A stretch of DNA of 64,000 nt from an uncultured Acetatifactor sp. (GTDB lineage: Bacteria; Bacillota; Clostridia; Lachnospirales; Lachnospiraceae), in NCBI GenBank assembly GCA_947581865.1, contig CANPWA010000004.1, positions 1-64,000 on the forward strand. Reading direction: 5' to 3'. Position 1 is the first letter of the stretch, and each line of letters starts with the position of its first letter. The position numbers were made by a program, and so were the translations under genes. Positions 1-9,330 of the stretch are shown one piece after another. Below the pieces are notes generated by a model. The model was not told the DNA's origin. It did no database searches and worked only from the letters and a program-made list of their open reading frames with translations.

Positions 1-33
1 ATAATCCTGTAAGTCCTTAAAATTAACTATCAT
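1..33 (-). CDS. Start of an unidentified CDS running off the left edge (MIVNFKDLQDY...)
   Basis: Reverse complement reads GGGAGAAGGGACATACAATGATAGTTAATTTTAAGGACTTACAGGATTAT: ATG with a GAAGGG-type RBS, about 100 bp downstream of the stop at 134 on the same strand. Confidence 0.5.
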   Translation of the reverse strand, partial: MIVNFKDLQDY

Positions 34-133
34 TGTATGTCCCTTCTCCCGTACCGATTGTGAAGTGCTATTATTTTAAATCTTTAAGTATCATTGATTC
101 CTAAGTTACACCACACTTTTCTCACTTCTTCCT

Positions 134-1891
134 TTACATGGGATTCAATTTAACATTGCCTGCATGTTTCTGCGCGGCATCCTGTTCCAATAACTGATAG
201 TTTATTTTGTCTGTTCCGGGTTTTCTCGGCAGGGAAGTAACAAACTCTATGTATGTCGGCATTTCATACGGTTTTAGCTGAACAGTTTGCCCGGAAGGAG
301 ATAAAACGGAACATGTCAGCATTGCACGAATTTCCCGCTCAGTCTCCACATTAGGCTCAATTCCGGTATCCAAAACGATATATGCTTTATTAACAAATAG
401 AAGATCGGCATCGGGCACCTTTACAACCGCGCAATCCAGCACTTTATCGTAAGCTGCGATAATATTTTGCACATTGTCACAATACACCTTATTTAAAGAG
501 GACATGATATAAAAACGAGATTGCCTGCCAGTTACGGTAAAATATCCGTCTGCATCAATAAACCCCATCGTGCCAGTATTGTAATACTCTCTGCCATTGA
601 TTGTGATCTTTACTTCTTTAGTTAATTTTGGATTTTTATAATATTCCTTAAAAACATGCTTGCCAGATACAAGCAATAAACCTTCTTTTCCATAAGATAA
701 TTCTTCCATTGTATCTGGATTTACAATCATGAAACTGGCACCGACCAACACTTTACCCGCCGTTTCGGGACGTAACGGTACACCAACCGGATTAGCGCCT
801 ACGCTGACTGTTTCAGCATTTCCATAACCATTTCCGATTTCCACATGAGGTGCGCCATGCTTTTCAAAAAACCGGTTCCCCCTCTGCGCATGTTGAACTG
901 TCAAGAAATCTCCTCCGGAAATAAAATGTGTCACTGAGGAAAGATCCTGCCCTGCCGGAATATTATTGATAGTCAACTCTAGTAAAGCCGGACTTCCGAA
1001 TATAATATTTGGTTTCTTGGAATAATACTGACTGACGGTATCTTTTCCAATATCTGGTGCCAGTATCGTTTCTTTCCCCCAAAACAAAGAGGTGAGAGCC
1101 GATGTTACAAAGCCATAGGGATAGGAAAAAGGGACACAAGTCAAAGTTTTCGTTCCTTTAATATCTCCCATTTGTGTCGCCGTATTCTGTACATAGATTT
1201 CCGCCGCCAGAACATTCTCATTGGTGAGCAGAACCGCCTTCGGTTTTCCGGTCGAGCCGCTTGTAAACAAAATCAAGGCATCCTCTTTTTTACCATGCAT
1301 CCATTCAAATTTGTTCTTTTTTTGCTTGGAAATCGTACCAAGACTTTCGTACCCGATATATTTCCCGCCTGTCGCTGAAGCAGCAGAGGGAAAACCGACC
1401 ATATCAACAAATCCTCTTTCCAACGTAACAATGCATCTAACCTTACTTTTATTTGCAAGTTCTTGATTGTAAGCTGCCGTTTTATCATAGTTAAAAAGGA
1501 TGGGACATTTAAACGAATTTAAATAAAAGAGTGTTTCATCTGCCGATGCTTGTGAGTCAAGGAAGGTTGTAATCACCCCTATGCGGTTACAAGCAAAAAA
1601 GACCACCAATGCCTGATAAAGATTCGGCATGGAAATAGCTGCGACCTCGCCTTTTTTCAGTCCAAGAGTTTTCAATGCGACTGATACTGTGACCGCATCG
1701 TGCAGCAGTTGCGAATAAGTTGCCTTTAAATTACCACAATCAACGGCCGGCGCATTTTTGTTTTTCAAGATAGTTATCTTCAACAGCATATACAAATTTA
1801 TATTCGGAATAATTGGATGTCTTTCAAAAAAAGAGGCCCCCGCATTTTGTGGTTTATCTATCGATGGGTAACCCGTCAATTCCTTGCTCAT
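134..1891 (-). CDS. AMP-dependent synthetase/ligase (ANL superfamily), divergent copy
   Basis: P-loop-like motif LILFTSGSTGKPKAVLL; RBS GAGGAG before ATG. The A7-like motif reads TGTMG instead of TGDLG and the A5-like motif reads YGNAE instead of YGxTE. Confidence 0.88.
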   Translation of the reverse strand: MSKELTGYPSIDKPQNAGASFFERHPIIPNINLYMLLKITILKNKNAPAVDCGNLKATYSQLLHDAVTVSVALKTLGLKKGEVAAISMPNLYQALVVFFACNRIGVITTFLDSQASADETLFYLNSFKCPILFNYDKTAAYNQELANKSKVRCIVTLERGFVDMVGFPSAASATGGKYIGYESLGTISKQKKNKFEWMHGKKEDALILFTSGSTGKPKAVLLTNENVLAAEIYVQNTATQMGDIKGTKTLTCVPFSYPYGFVTSALTSLFWGKETILAPDIGKDTVSQYYSKKPNIIFGSPALLELTINNIPAGQDLSSVTHFISGGDFLTVQHAQRGNRFFEKHGAPHVEIGNGYGNAETVSVGANPVGVPLRPETAGKVLVGASFMIVNPDTMEELSYGKEGLLLVSGKHVFKEYYKNPKLTKEVKITINGREYYNTGTMGFIDADGYFTVTGRQSRFYIMSSLNKVYCDNVQNIIAAYDKVLDCAVVKVPDADLLFVNKAYIVLDTGIEPNVETEREIRAMLTCSVLSPSGQTVQLKPYEMPTYIEFVTSLPRKPGTDKINYQLLEQDAAQKHAGNVKLNPM

Positions 1892-1949
1892 TATACTCTC
1901 CTCTATTTTATGACTTTAATTATTGCCTTACCTACCCAGCAGCAAATCA

Positions 1950-4900
1950 CTAATTGAACGAAAGCGCGGTGCCTTCTTCATTTCCCCCACTCTCCTTCCC
2001 ATCCACGATGTCCAACATTCTCTCAATCATGTCATTCCTGCCTGCTTGATCCATATATTCTTCCTCACAGATTCTCAGCAGTTTTCCAAGACAGTCCAGT
2101 TTATCCCTGATGCCTTTGGATGTAATGATTTGCCCCTCTTTTGCCGCTGGCTGAGAGAGATTTTCCAGACCTTCCTGCCTTTTCAACAGATTTTCCACAT
2201 GCAGTTTCACCTGTTCAAATACTTCCTGCCCTAACGCAAAGGAAGTAACAAACAAGCGTATGGTGGTGTCAAGCAACTTACTGTCCGTTGCTTTATTCTG
2301 TATACCGCGCCACAACATCACTTTTGATAAATACCGGAAAGCGCTTGTATAATGCTTCATATGCAGATAATAATCTCCCATAAACTGCAATTGTTCCATC
2401 ATTTGAGGTGGCATGTTACACAATTCTCTGCGGCTTTCTTCCGTTAATGCCTGTTGATTACAGAGATACCGGAACAGAACATTGTCCGATTCATCGTTTT
2501 TAAGGATGTCCTCTAACTTCTTTTGCATTTGCTCCGCATTTTTATTATGAGGCAGCAAATTTTTGCTGTCCTCTATCACTTCATGCTCTAAAAGACATGC
2601 TTCCTGTATCCTCCCGGTCTTGTATAGGTATACGCATATATTATGGTGACTGGTTTCCATGTTTCTTCTAGCGCGATTTAATTCCTTCTTATCCTGTGAT
2701 GAGGTATCAGACAGCAATTCCTGATGTGCCTGGGCCAATGCCTTACGCATCCAATAAGTTCTCACCCCAAACAAAACTCCTTCTTCATCCGTCAGATGAT
2801 CTGGTCTCTCCTTCATATTCAGAACATACCAGAAATAATTGCCCCTCAGTTGCAAATAATTCTTCAACAGATCCACCAAAATCTTCATTACAGTATCTTC
2901 TTTGGAATCATAAACAATTATCTTTTTGTACAAGGCCACCATACTTTGAAACAGATCAGCGGAGATTTCCATCTGGTCATTAACCCAAAATTTCTCCGAA
3001 TTTTCAGGAGCAAGAATAATCTTCAGTATATCTTTTTCGTGATCCGTTAAATCTTCACATTCGGCAATCAGTTCTTCTGCCAGGCTTTTCATCTCCTGCA
3101 TACCTTTGCTGCCATACATAAAAGCGTGTTCATACGCATGTTCCGCCGATAAATCATATGCGAAAGCGTTGTATGCTTTTACTGTTCGTTGTCTGCATTT
3201 ATAATGTTTCAAAGTATCAGTTCCAGCATAGAAATCTTTCATTTTCTGCCAAAAAGTCAGACACAACCCTTCTATTTGATAAGCCACATCCGTCTGGCTG
3301 TTGTCCGTATAGAGATCGGCCAAGTCCATACATGCTTCCATATAGTCTGGAATTTCTTCCCACATTTTCTCCCATATGTCATGATCCAGAGTTGTATTTT
3401 GAAACAACATATCTATTTCATCTCTGTATTCTTCAAAATTGATGACATTTCCAAATGAATAATCCCCAAGTTCTACAAAAGGGATGCCCCATATACCTTT
3501 CCATGTATCAATATATTTCGTATATACACGAATAAAACTATCATTTACGTTCTCCCGAGTATGATGATATTCCTGAAGCTTTTTCATAACAGGCTGCAAT
3601 TCTTTTATTTTACTTTTGCCCTCCTCACCAATCTCCTGCAGATACGCTGCCACTACCTCCATGAAAGTATTCATTCGCTCCGCTTCATACCATATTTGCA
3701 AATTATCTTTCGTCCTGTCACTGCTGTATATTTGAATAAAGCACTCAAATAAATATTCCAAGACATCCTGCTTAATATAATTTTGTGTGCTGTTATACAA
3801 GCCGTCTTTGACCGCTTCATGCAGTTTAAAACGACCATCGCCCAGTTCTTCCATAGGCGCCGTATGAAAAAGAACATTTTTGGCATTGAGCAAATGATTG
3901 TCAAAACGCTCTCTTACTATCCCGATCCAGACCGGATCCCAAACCATAATGCAGGAAAGTATCTGGAAGGCGTTGATCATCAGATCCGACAGATCCTTAT
4001 AAAAATAGTAGCCAAAAAATTCTTCCCTGCTTTTCAGCTTCGCGAATGCCTCCCGGGTTATTGTGCATGTCGGATCCGCTAATAATTTCTGATAGTACAG
4101 GACCAGCAGACGAAGAAGGTAAGGAAGATATTTTACTTCCTCTCTTTGACACTGAACCGTTTCCCTAAAACCACATACTTCTAAAATGCGATCCACTATG
4201 GCATCATAATCTTCATCCTCCGCTCCGTCCCATTTTTTACAATTATTGCGGACATATTGCTCCGCTTTTTCCTTATTCAGTCCACCCAAAACGATTTCTT
4301 CACATATATAACCGTTTTCTGCAAAAATCCCTTCAAAATGCGGTCGGATTTCATTTCGCCCAATAATGACCCATACCGCATCCAACATGCTGATCAGTCC
4401 TCCCGGCTCTGATAACCATGTGTGATCTCTCCCCAGATCATTGGATTGCGTCAGTTGAAAATTATCCAAAATAATTACACTATATATTTTGTGTTCCTGC
4501 TGTACCCCACTTCCTACATCCTTTCCGGTAAGGGCATAGACCAATAAATTGCGAAGCAAAATTTCTCTGGTTTTATGAACAGAAAAAGCCTCTGCTACCT
4601 CTTCCATGAGATGCTTCATATATATGGCTTTGTCATACTGCACTTTGACCTGTGCTATCGCAGAAATAAGCTTGACATAAGGAATCTTATCCGCAACCTT
4701 ACATAGAATATCGTAGACTGCGCTCAAGCTTCCCATATCAAATTTAGAGCTTCCTTGTGAATCCTCAGCTTTTTTTAAGATATGTTTATCAATTTCCTCC
4801 TTAAGAATCCCCGCTGCCTCCCGTATTTTATCTAGTGACGGTTCCGGCGCAGGAGTTATTTCACTTCCATAGATCCAACCGTATATTGTCAAAAACTGCT

Positions 4901-5249
4901 TTACAGCCTCTTTCATTCTCGCGGTATCTATTGCCGGCATACGTTCAAGAAAAGCTTTCTCTTGCAGGGCAATCTTATAGTATACTGTCACTTCATCCGC
5001 GCAGTCAGATAAGTCAACATAAGCAGAAAACAAATTTTCATATGTTTTATTTTCTTTCAATCTTCTGCAGACTTCACGGGCAATAAAGGTCTTCCCTGCG
5101 CCTGCCAGCCCATGGAAAGGTACAAGAATCTTTTCATGGTCCTGATCGGCAACACTCGCCTCAACTTGAGAAAGAAGCTGTTCTGTTTCCGATCTGTCAA
5201 CGGAAATCAAATTCTCATTAACCACCAAACTCCCCTTTTGTGTTTTCAT
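1950..5249 (-). CDS. STAND/NACHT-like P-loop NTPase with long helical (TPR-like) C-terminal region
   Basis: Walker A GLAGAGKTFIA near the N-terminus, Walker B-like YSVIILDNFQ, sensor-like AVWVIIGRNEIRP, then ~700 aa helical region. RBS AGAAAGGA before ATG. Confidence 0.75.
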   Translation of the reverse strand: MKTQKGSLVVNENLISVDRSETEQLLSQVEASVADQDHEKILVPFHGLAGAGKTFIAREVCRRLKENKTYENLFSAYVDLSDCADEVTVYYKIALQEKAFLERMPAIDTARMKEAVKQFLTIYGWIYGSEITPAPEPSLDKIREAAGILKEEIDKHILKKAEDSQGSSKFDMGSLSAVYDILCKVADKIPYVKLISAIAQVKVQYDKAIYMKHLMEEVAEAFSVHKTREILLRNLLVYALTGKDVGSGVQQEHKIYSVIILDNFQLTQSNDLGRDHTWLSEPGGLISMLDAVWVIIGRNEIRPHFEGIFAENGYICEEIVLGGLNKEKAEQYVRNNCKKWDGAEDEDYDAIVDRILEVCGFRETVQCQREEVKYLPYLLRLLVLYYQKLLADPTCTITREAFAKLKSREEFFGYYFYKDLSDLMINAFQILSCIMVWDPVWIGIVRERFDNHLLNAKNVLFHTAPMEELGDGRFKLHEAVKDGLYNSTQNYIKQDVLEYLFECFIQIYSSDRTKDNLQIWYEAERMNTFMEVVAAYLQEIGEEGKSKIKELQPVMKKLQEYHHTRENVNDSFIRVYTKYIDTWKGIWGIPFVELGDYSFGNVINFEEYRDEIDMLFQNTTLDHDIWEKMWEEIPDYMEACMDLADLYTDNSQTDVAYQIEGLCLTFWQKMKDFYAGTDTLKHYKCRQRTVKAYNAFAYDLSAEHAYEHAFMYGSKGMQEMKSLAEELIAECEDLTDHEKDILKIILAPENSEKFWVNDQMEISADLFQSMVALYKKIIVYDSKEDTVMKILVDLLKNYLQLRGNYFWYVLNMKERPDHLTDEEGVLFGVRTYWMRKALAQAHQELLSDTSSQDKKELNRARRNMETSHHNICVYLYKTGRIQEACLLEHEVIEDSKNLLPHNKNAEQMQKKLEDILKNDESDNVLFRYLCNQQALTEESRRELCNMPPQMMEQLQFMGDYYLHMKHYTSAFRYLSKVMLWRGIQNKATDSKLLDTTIRLFVTSFALGQEVFEQVKLHVENLLKRQEGLENLSQPAAKEGQIITSKGIRDKLDCLGKLLRICEEEYMDQAGRNDMIERMLDIVDGKESGGNEEGTALSFN

Positions 5250-6219
5250 CTGTTTTTTCCTTTCTGTACTCTATTATTTTATTCGCCGACAAAATAGTGG
5301 AACGAATCTCCTGTAGATAATTTGCCGCAGTCTGTAATCCCTGCATACTGCCGGACCATTCCCTCGGAAAGCCCACCGTTTCTATTGCAAAGCCACATGG
5401 CAGCCCAAGGGTACGGACAGCTTCCAGATGTTGATACGGTACATAAATCTGGCTTGTCACCATGAGAATGTCTTTGCAGCCCTGACTTTCACTTAATTGA
5501 CTCCAAAACAAAAGAGTGTCCGCAGTATTGACCCGTCGTTCTTCGGGACGCGAGGACGGCGCGGCCAACACACTGATTGGCAGTGCTTTTTCATAGGTTT
5601 CCAACACCCATGAACTATTCGGTCTCTCCGAGGCTTCACCTCTTTTTTTCCAGTCTCCACTCAGCCTAAATTCCTGAATGACTGCCGCTTTCATTAAATC
5701 GTACTCTGTAGAAGCATCCGGAGCATAGGTGTCCGTGGCCGTTCTCTCCGAGTCCGCTATCGGCCGCAGTCCGGTCAAAGCAGCGATTTGAGCTGCCTTT
5801 ACGCCCTGCTTCTGCACCAACTGTTTGGCATACCTTGTTCTGTACAGACAGGACATTCTGGCTCCTCCCAGAATCAAGATTGCGTCATACTTCTTTTTGC
5901 ATGGAGACGTATGCTCTATCATCCCCCACCTCTGCGCAAGCGCCAGCGCTGCTTCCTCCTGTTCTGCACTCAAAGAATCATTCTGAATAAGCCAACGCAC
6001 ATTTTCCTTTGCAGAAACATCCTGTCCCTTCTTTTGTCTGGCACGAAAATCCCACACACTGCTGAAATCAGCAAGCCATTTTACACGATCCCGGAAATTA
6101 TTAAATTCAGGTATACGGCCATGAAATTGCTGAACCAGCTTTTCCAGTTCAGGAGCGTTTATGCATTGTTCCATATATACCATCAAGTCTCGCTCATTCT
6201 TAAATACATGTTTGTCCAT
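5218..6219 (-). CDS. DUF218/YdcF-SanA-ElyC-like domain protein
   Basis: YDAILILGGARMSCLYRTRYAKQLV ... ADTYAPDASTEYDLM ... DILMVTSQIYVPYQHLEAVRTLGLP resembles the DUF218 strand/motif order. Overlaps the next CDS by 32 bp. Confidence 0.5.
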   Translation of the reverse strand: MDKHVFKNERDLMVYMEQCINAPELEKLVQQFHGRIPEFNNFRDRVKWLADFSSVWDFRARQKKGQDVSAKENVRWLIQNDSLSAEQEEAALALAQRWGMIEHTSPCKKKYDAILILGGARMSCLYRTRYAKQLVQKQGVKAAQIAALTGLRPIADSERTATDTYAPDASTEYDLMKAAVIQEFRLSGDWKKRGEASERPNSSWVLETYEKALPISVLAAPSSRPEERRVNTADTLLFWSQLSESQGCKDILMVTSQIYVPYQHLEAVRTLGLPCGFAIETVGFPREWSGSMQGLQTAANYLQEIRSTILSANKIIEYRKEKTDENTKGEFGG

Positions 6220-6254
6220 GTTTTTTCCTTTTCCGACTTATCTGAGATTCTCAC

Positions 6255-8051
6255 CTATCCTCTGCTTTCCTCCGCCATCTTCTCCAACGCCCGGTAGTCT
6301 ACCTTACCGATCGGAGTCAAAGGCAGTTCATCCACAAATTGAATATCTATTGGTTGCGCATACTCAGGGAGTTCCCCGCCGCACAATTTCATGATTTGTT
6401 GATAAATTTCTTTCTCCTGCCCTTTGTATGGTTTTTTTACTACTGTGTAAACCAATGGTAACATTCCATGACTGTACAGGGAATCTTTTACACCAACTGC
6501 ACAACAACTTTCTATTTCCTGAAGTTTAGAAACGACTTTCTCAATGTGAGATGGAAAAACCTTAAATCCATCGTAGCGGATAATCATACGCTTTACTCGG
6601 CCAACAATGAACAAACTTCCATTTTCATCCATATATCCCAAATCTCCAGAATGTATCCACGCAATACCATCCTTATGCTCTCGGATAATTTCCTTTGTTG
6701 CATTCTCATTCCTGTAATAACCGATCATGATATTAGGTCCGGCAATACATACTTCACCGACTTGATTGTAGGGGAGTTCATTGCCTGTCTCCAAATCGAA
6801 AATACTAATGACGGTTTTTGAAAAAGGAATGCCTACACTGCCAATTTCATTATTCTTGTCAACTGTGCCCGAGACGCCTGCGCAAACTTCTGTCATACCA
6901 TATCCTTTAGTAATTTTGTAATTACAGTTATGCTCTTTCAAAAAACAATTTACGGCCTTCTCCAAATCCGGGAGCATAGAATCTCCTCCTATTGTGGGTG
7001 CTATCATATAAGACAAATCAGCATTTTTAAGCCGTTTGCTTTGCAAAATAGTATTCCAGTAAGAAGGGACTCCAATCATATGTACCGGTTTATATTTTTT
7101 CAATAATACATCAAATTTTTGAGGGTCAAATTGTGGAATCAGGTATACTGTCATTCCTATGACCAGCGGTAAATGCAGACCCATTCCAAAACCATATGCA
7201 ATAAAAGGCGGCATAATATCCAGCCATGTATGCTCCCGTTTCATATCAATGCCTGTATCAATACTTTGACGCACCAGCGCATTCAAATTATCATTAGACA
7301 GCATCACACATTTTGGTGCCCCAGTAGTTCCTCCCGTATGAACCATAAGACAACATTGTCCTTTTATATATTCAGCATCTTGGAATGCCTGACCTTTGCC
7401 CGTTCTCCAAAAAACTTTCCACGCAACACATACATCTACATATACGTTGCGTCTTTTATAATTCATCATTTGAAACAATCTCTTTTTTACCGGAGGTAAT
7501 GAATCCGCAGGTGACACTACAATTATTTTTTTGACTGAGGTATCTTTAATAATCTGCATCACCTTTTCATAAACAACATTTAAAATTAAAACAAACCTTG
7601 CGTCTGCTTCCAATATATAATCTTTTATTCCATTAACACTTGTTCGTGGATCCACCATATTAGGAATAGCGCCCATACGGCTCAGCGCATACAATGAATA
7701 GATTGTTTCCGGGGTCGTAACAGTGATCATCACCACAATGTCCCCTTTTTTTACGCCAATAGCCCTATACGCTTTTACTGTCTTTTCAATATTCTCAAAT
7801 AATTCCCGATAAGTAATCTTCCTGTTAAAATAGTTAATTGCTACATTCTCCAGATGATCTTTGTTGCTCTCCCATAGATATTCATAAACTGTTTCTTCCG
7901 GCAAGGGTGCTTTTACAGCTTCCTCACTGTAATATTTCAGCCACGGCTTGTCCTGACTTGGATAACCGCTTGGCTGCCATCCCTCTATTTCTCCCAATGC
8001 AGCTTTTCTAAGATATAAATCCCTTTTCTGCTGTTCTGTTAAGTTTTCCAT
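6255..8051 (-). CDS. AMP-dependent synthetase/ligase (acyl-CoA synthetase-like), canonical motifs
   Basis: VHTGGTTGAPKCVMLS, TKGYGMTEV, WIHSGDLGYMDENG, LPLTPIGKVDYRAL. Start moved to MENLTEQ, with GGAGGAA RBS upstream; the ORF track extends to 8072. Confidence 0.9.
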   Translation of the reverse strand: MENLTEQQKRDLYLRKAALGEIEGWQPSGYPSQDKPWLKYYSEEAVKAPLPEETVYEYLWESNKDHLENVAINYFNRKITYRELFENIEKTVKAYRAIGVKKGDIVVMITVTTPETIYSLYALSRMGAIPNMVDPRTSVNGIKDYILEADARFVLILNVVYEKVMQIIKDTSVKKIIVVSPADSLPPVKKRLFQMMNYKRRNVYVDVCVAWKVFWRTGKGQAFQDAEYIKGQCCLMVHTGGTTGAPKCVMLSNDNLNALVRQSIDTGIDMKREHTWLDIMPPFIAYGFGMGLHLPLVIGMTVYLIPQFDPQKFDVLLKKYKPVHMIGVPSYWNTILQSKRLKNADLSYMIAPTIGGDSMLPDLEKAVNCFLKEHNCNYKITKGYGMTEVCAGVSGTVDKNNEIGSVGIPFSKTVISIFDLETGNELPYNQVGEVCIAGPNIMIGYYRNENATKEIIREHKDGIAWIHSGDLGYMDENGSLFIVGRVKRMIIRYDGFKVFPSHIEKVVSKLQEIESCCAVGVKDSLYSHGMLPLVYTVVKKPYKGQEKEIYQQIMKLCGGELPEYAQPIDIQFVDELPLTPIGKVDYRALEKMAEESRG

Positions 8052-8104
8052 AATTGCATGTTCCTCCATCACTGAATTGATAGGTAATAGTAAAAAACGA
8101 TCTG

Positions 8105-8138
8105 AAGCGTTTCACAAAGTAGACTTTTTGAAACACTT
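8105..8138. promoter_or_regulatory. 34-bp imperfect palindrome, candidate operator upstream of the ligase/STAND operon
   Basis: AAGCGTTTCACAAAGT-ag-ACTTTTTGAAACACTT: arms complementary at 14 of 16 positions. Confidence 0.5.
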
Positions 8139-8215
8139 TAGATATAATGCTTATATGAAGAAATTATGTACTATTTTCATTGATAAAGAGGCAATTTGCG
8201 GCTGTTTCAGATTGT

Positions 8216-8836
8216 CTACAATTTGAAACTGTTTTTTTCAATATTTTCCTTTTCTTTACATCTGCGGTAAAAGGTGCTGTAGTTCATCCGACACAATTCA
8301 GCCGCTTTACGCACAGATATCTTACCTTCTCTCCACAAAGCGTAATAAGTTTCAAAATCATCCGGCGTATCCAGTCTCTGGCAGCCAAACCGCACTCCTT
8401 TCAGCTTTGCCGCGGCGATTCCTTCCGCCTGTCTCTGCCTGATGAATGCCCGTTCTGTCTCTGCCACATATGCGAGGATTTGAAGCACCAGATCCGCAAT
8501 AAACACGCCCGTCAGATCTTCCTGCGCGCCTCCCGTATTGAGAAGCGGCATATCAAGCACCTGGATCTCCGCACCAATCTCCTTTGTTATGGTTCTCCAC
8601 TGTTCCAGTATCTCACCGTAGTTTCTCCCCAGCCGATCAATGCTCTTGATGATAAAGACATCTCCCTTATGCAGTTTCCGCAATAGTCTGTGATACTGCG
8701 GTCTCGCAAAATCCTTCCCCGACATCTGATCCAGATAAATGTTACTCTTTTTAATTTTCTGCTCCTGCATCGCCAATAACTGCCTGTCCGGATTCTGGTC
8801 TTTGGATGAAACTCTGATATATCCGTATCGTTCCAT
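8216..8836 (-). CDS. Serine recombinase (resolvase/invertase family)
   Basis: YGYIRVSSKDQNPDRQL, DQMSGKDFARPQ, IKSIDRLGRNYGE, AETERAFIRQRQAEGI, C-terminal HTH; good RBS. Confidence 0.95.
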   Translation of the reverse strand: MERYGYIRVSSKDQNPDRQLLAMQEQKIKKSNIYLDQMSGKDFARPQYHRLLRKLHKGDVFIIKSIDRLGRNYGEILEQWRTITKEIGAEIQVLDMPLLNTGGAQEDLTGVFIADLVLQILAYVAETERAFIRQRQAEGIAAAKLKGVRFGCQRLDTPDDFETYYALWREGKISVRKAAELCRMNYSTFYRRCKEKENIEKNSFKL

Positions 8837-8935
8837 ATCGGTCTGCCTCCTTATACATAATGCTTTTTATTATAATCAGCAGACAAGAGAACAAACTCGC
8901 AAACCTCCCGCCTCAAAATATTGTGTACTTAAAAT

Positions 8936-8971
8936 AAGTCCATATAAATCATAATATCACACAATGGACTT
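8936..8971. repeat. Inverted repeat between divergent resolvase and RHH genes
   Basis: AAGTCCAT (8936-8943) and ATGGACTT (8964-8971), embedded in repeated ACTTAAAATA motifs. Confidence 0.45.
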
Positions 8972-9039
8972 AAAATATACTTAAATTGAGTTGTAGAAAG
9001 CAGGAATTGAAAATAATTTTTTCAATCGAGGGGAAATCA

Positions 9040-9198
9040 ATGAATAAAGATAAACATTTAGGATTACGGATTGATTCCGAAACACATGAAAAATTGAAGA
9101 ACCTCGCCGAATATGACGGCAGATCGATCAATGGAGAGGTGCTATACCTGATCCGTCAGGCAATCATTCAGCATGAAAAAGAACAGGGGAAATTATAA
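9040..9198 (+). CDS. Arc-type ribbon-helix-helix DNA-binding protein
   Basis: MNKDKHLGLRIDSETHEKLKNLAEYDGRSINGEVLYLIRQAI; GAGGGG RBS before ATG at 9040. Confidence 0.85.
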   Translation: MNKDKHLGLRIDSETHEKLKNLAEYDGRSINGEVLYLIRQAIIQHEKEQGKL

Positions 9199-9330
9199 CA
9201 TAAGATGGTTATAGTCCCAGCCGCCGCTCTGCACAGCCAAGGATACCCACATATAGGTGTAAACCATGGTTTTTGCTTTTACCATTGCCGTCTATTTCCT
9301 ATTTGTGCCGCAAGTGCAGCATTTTTTCTA

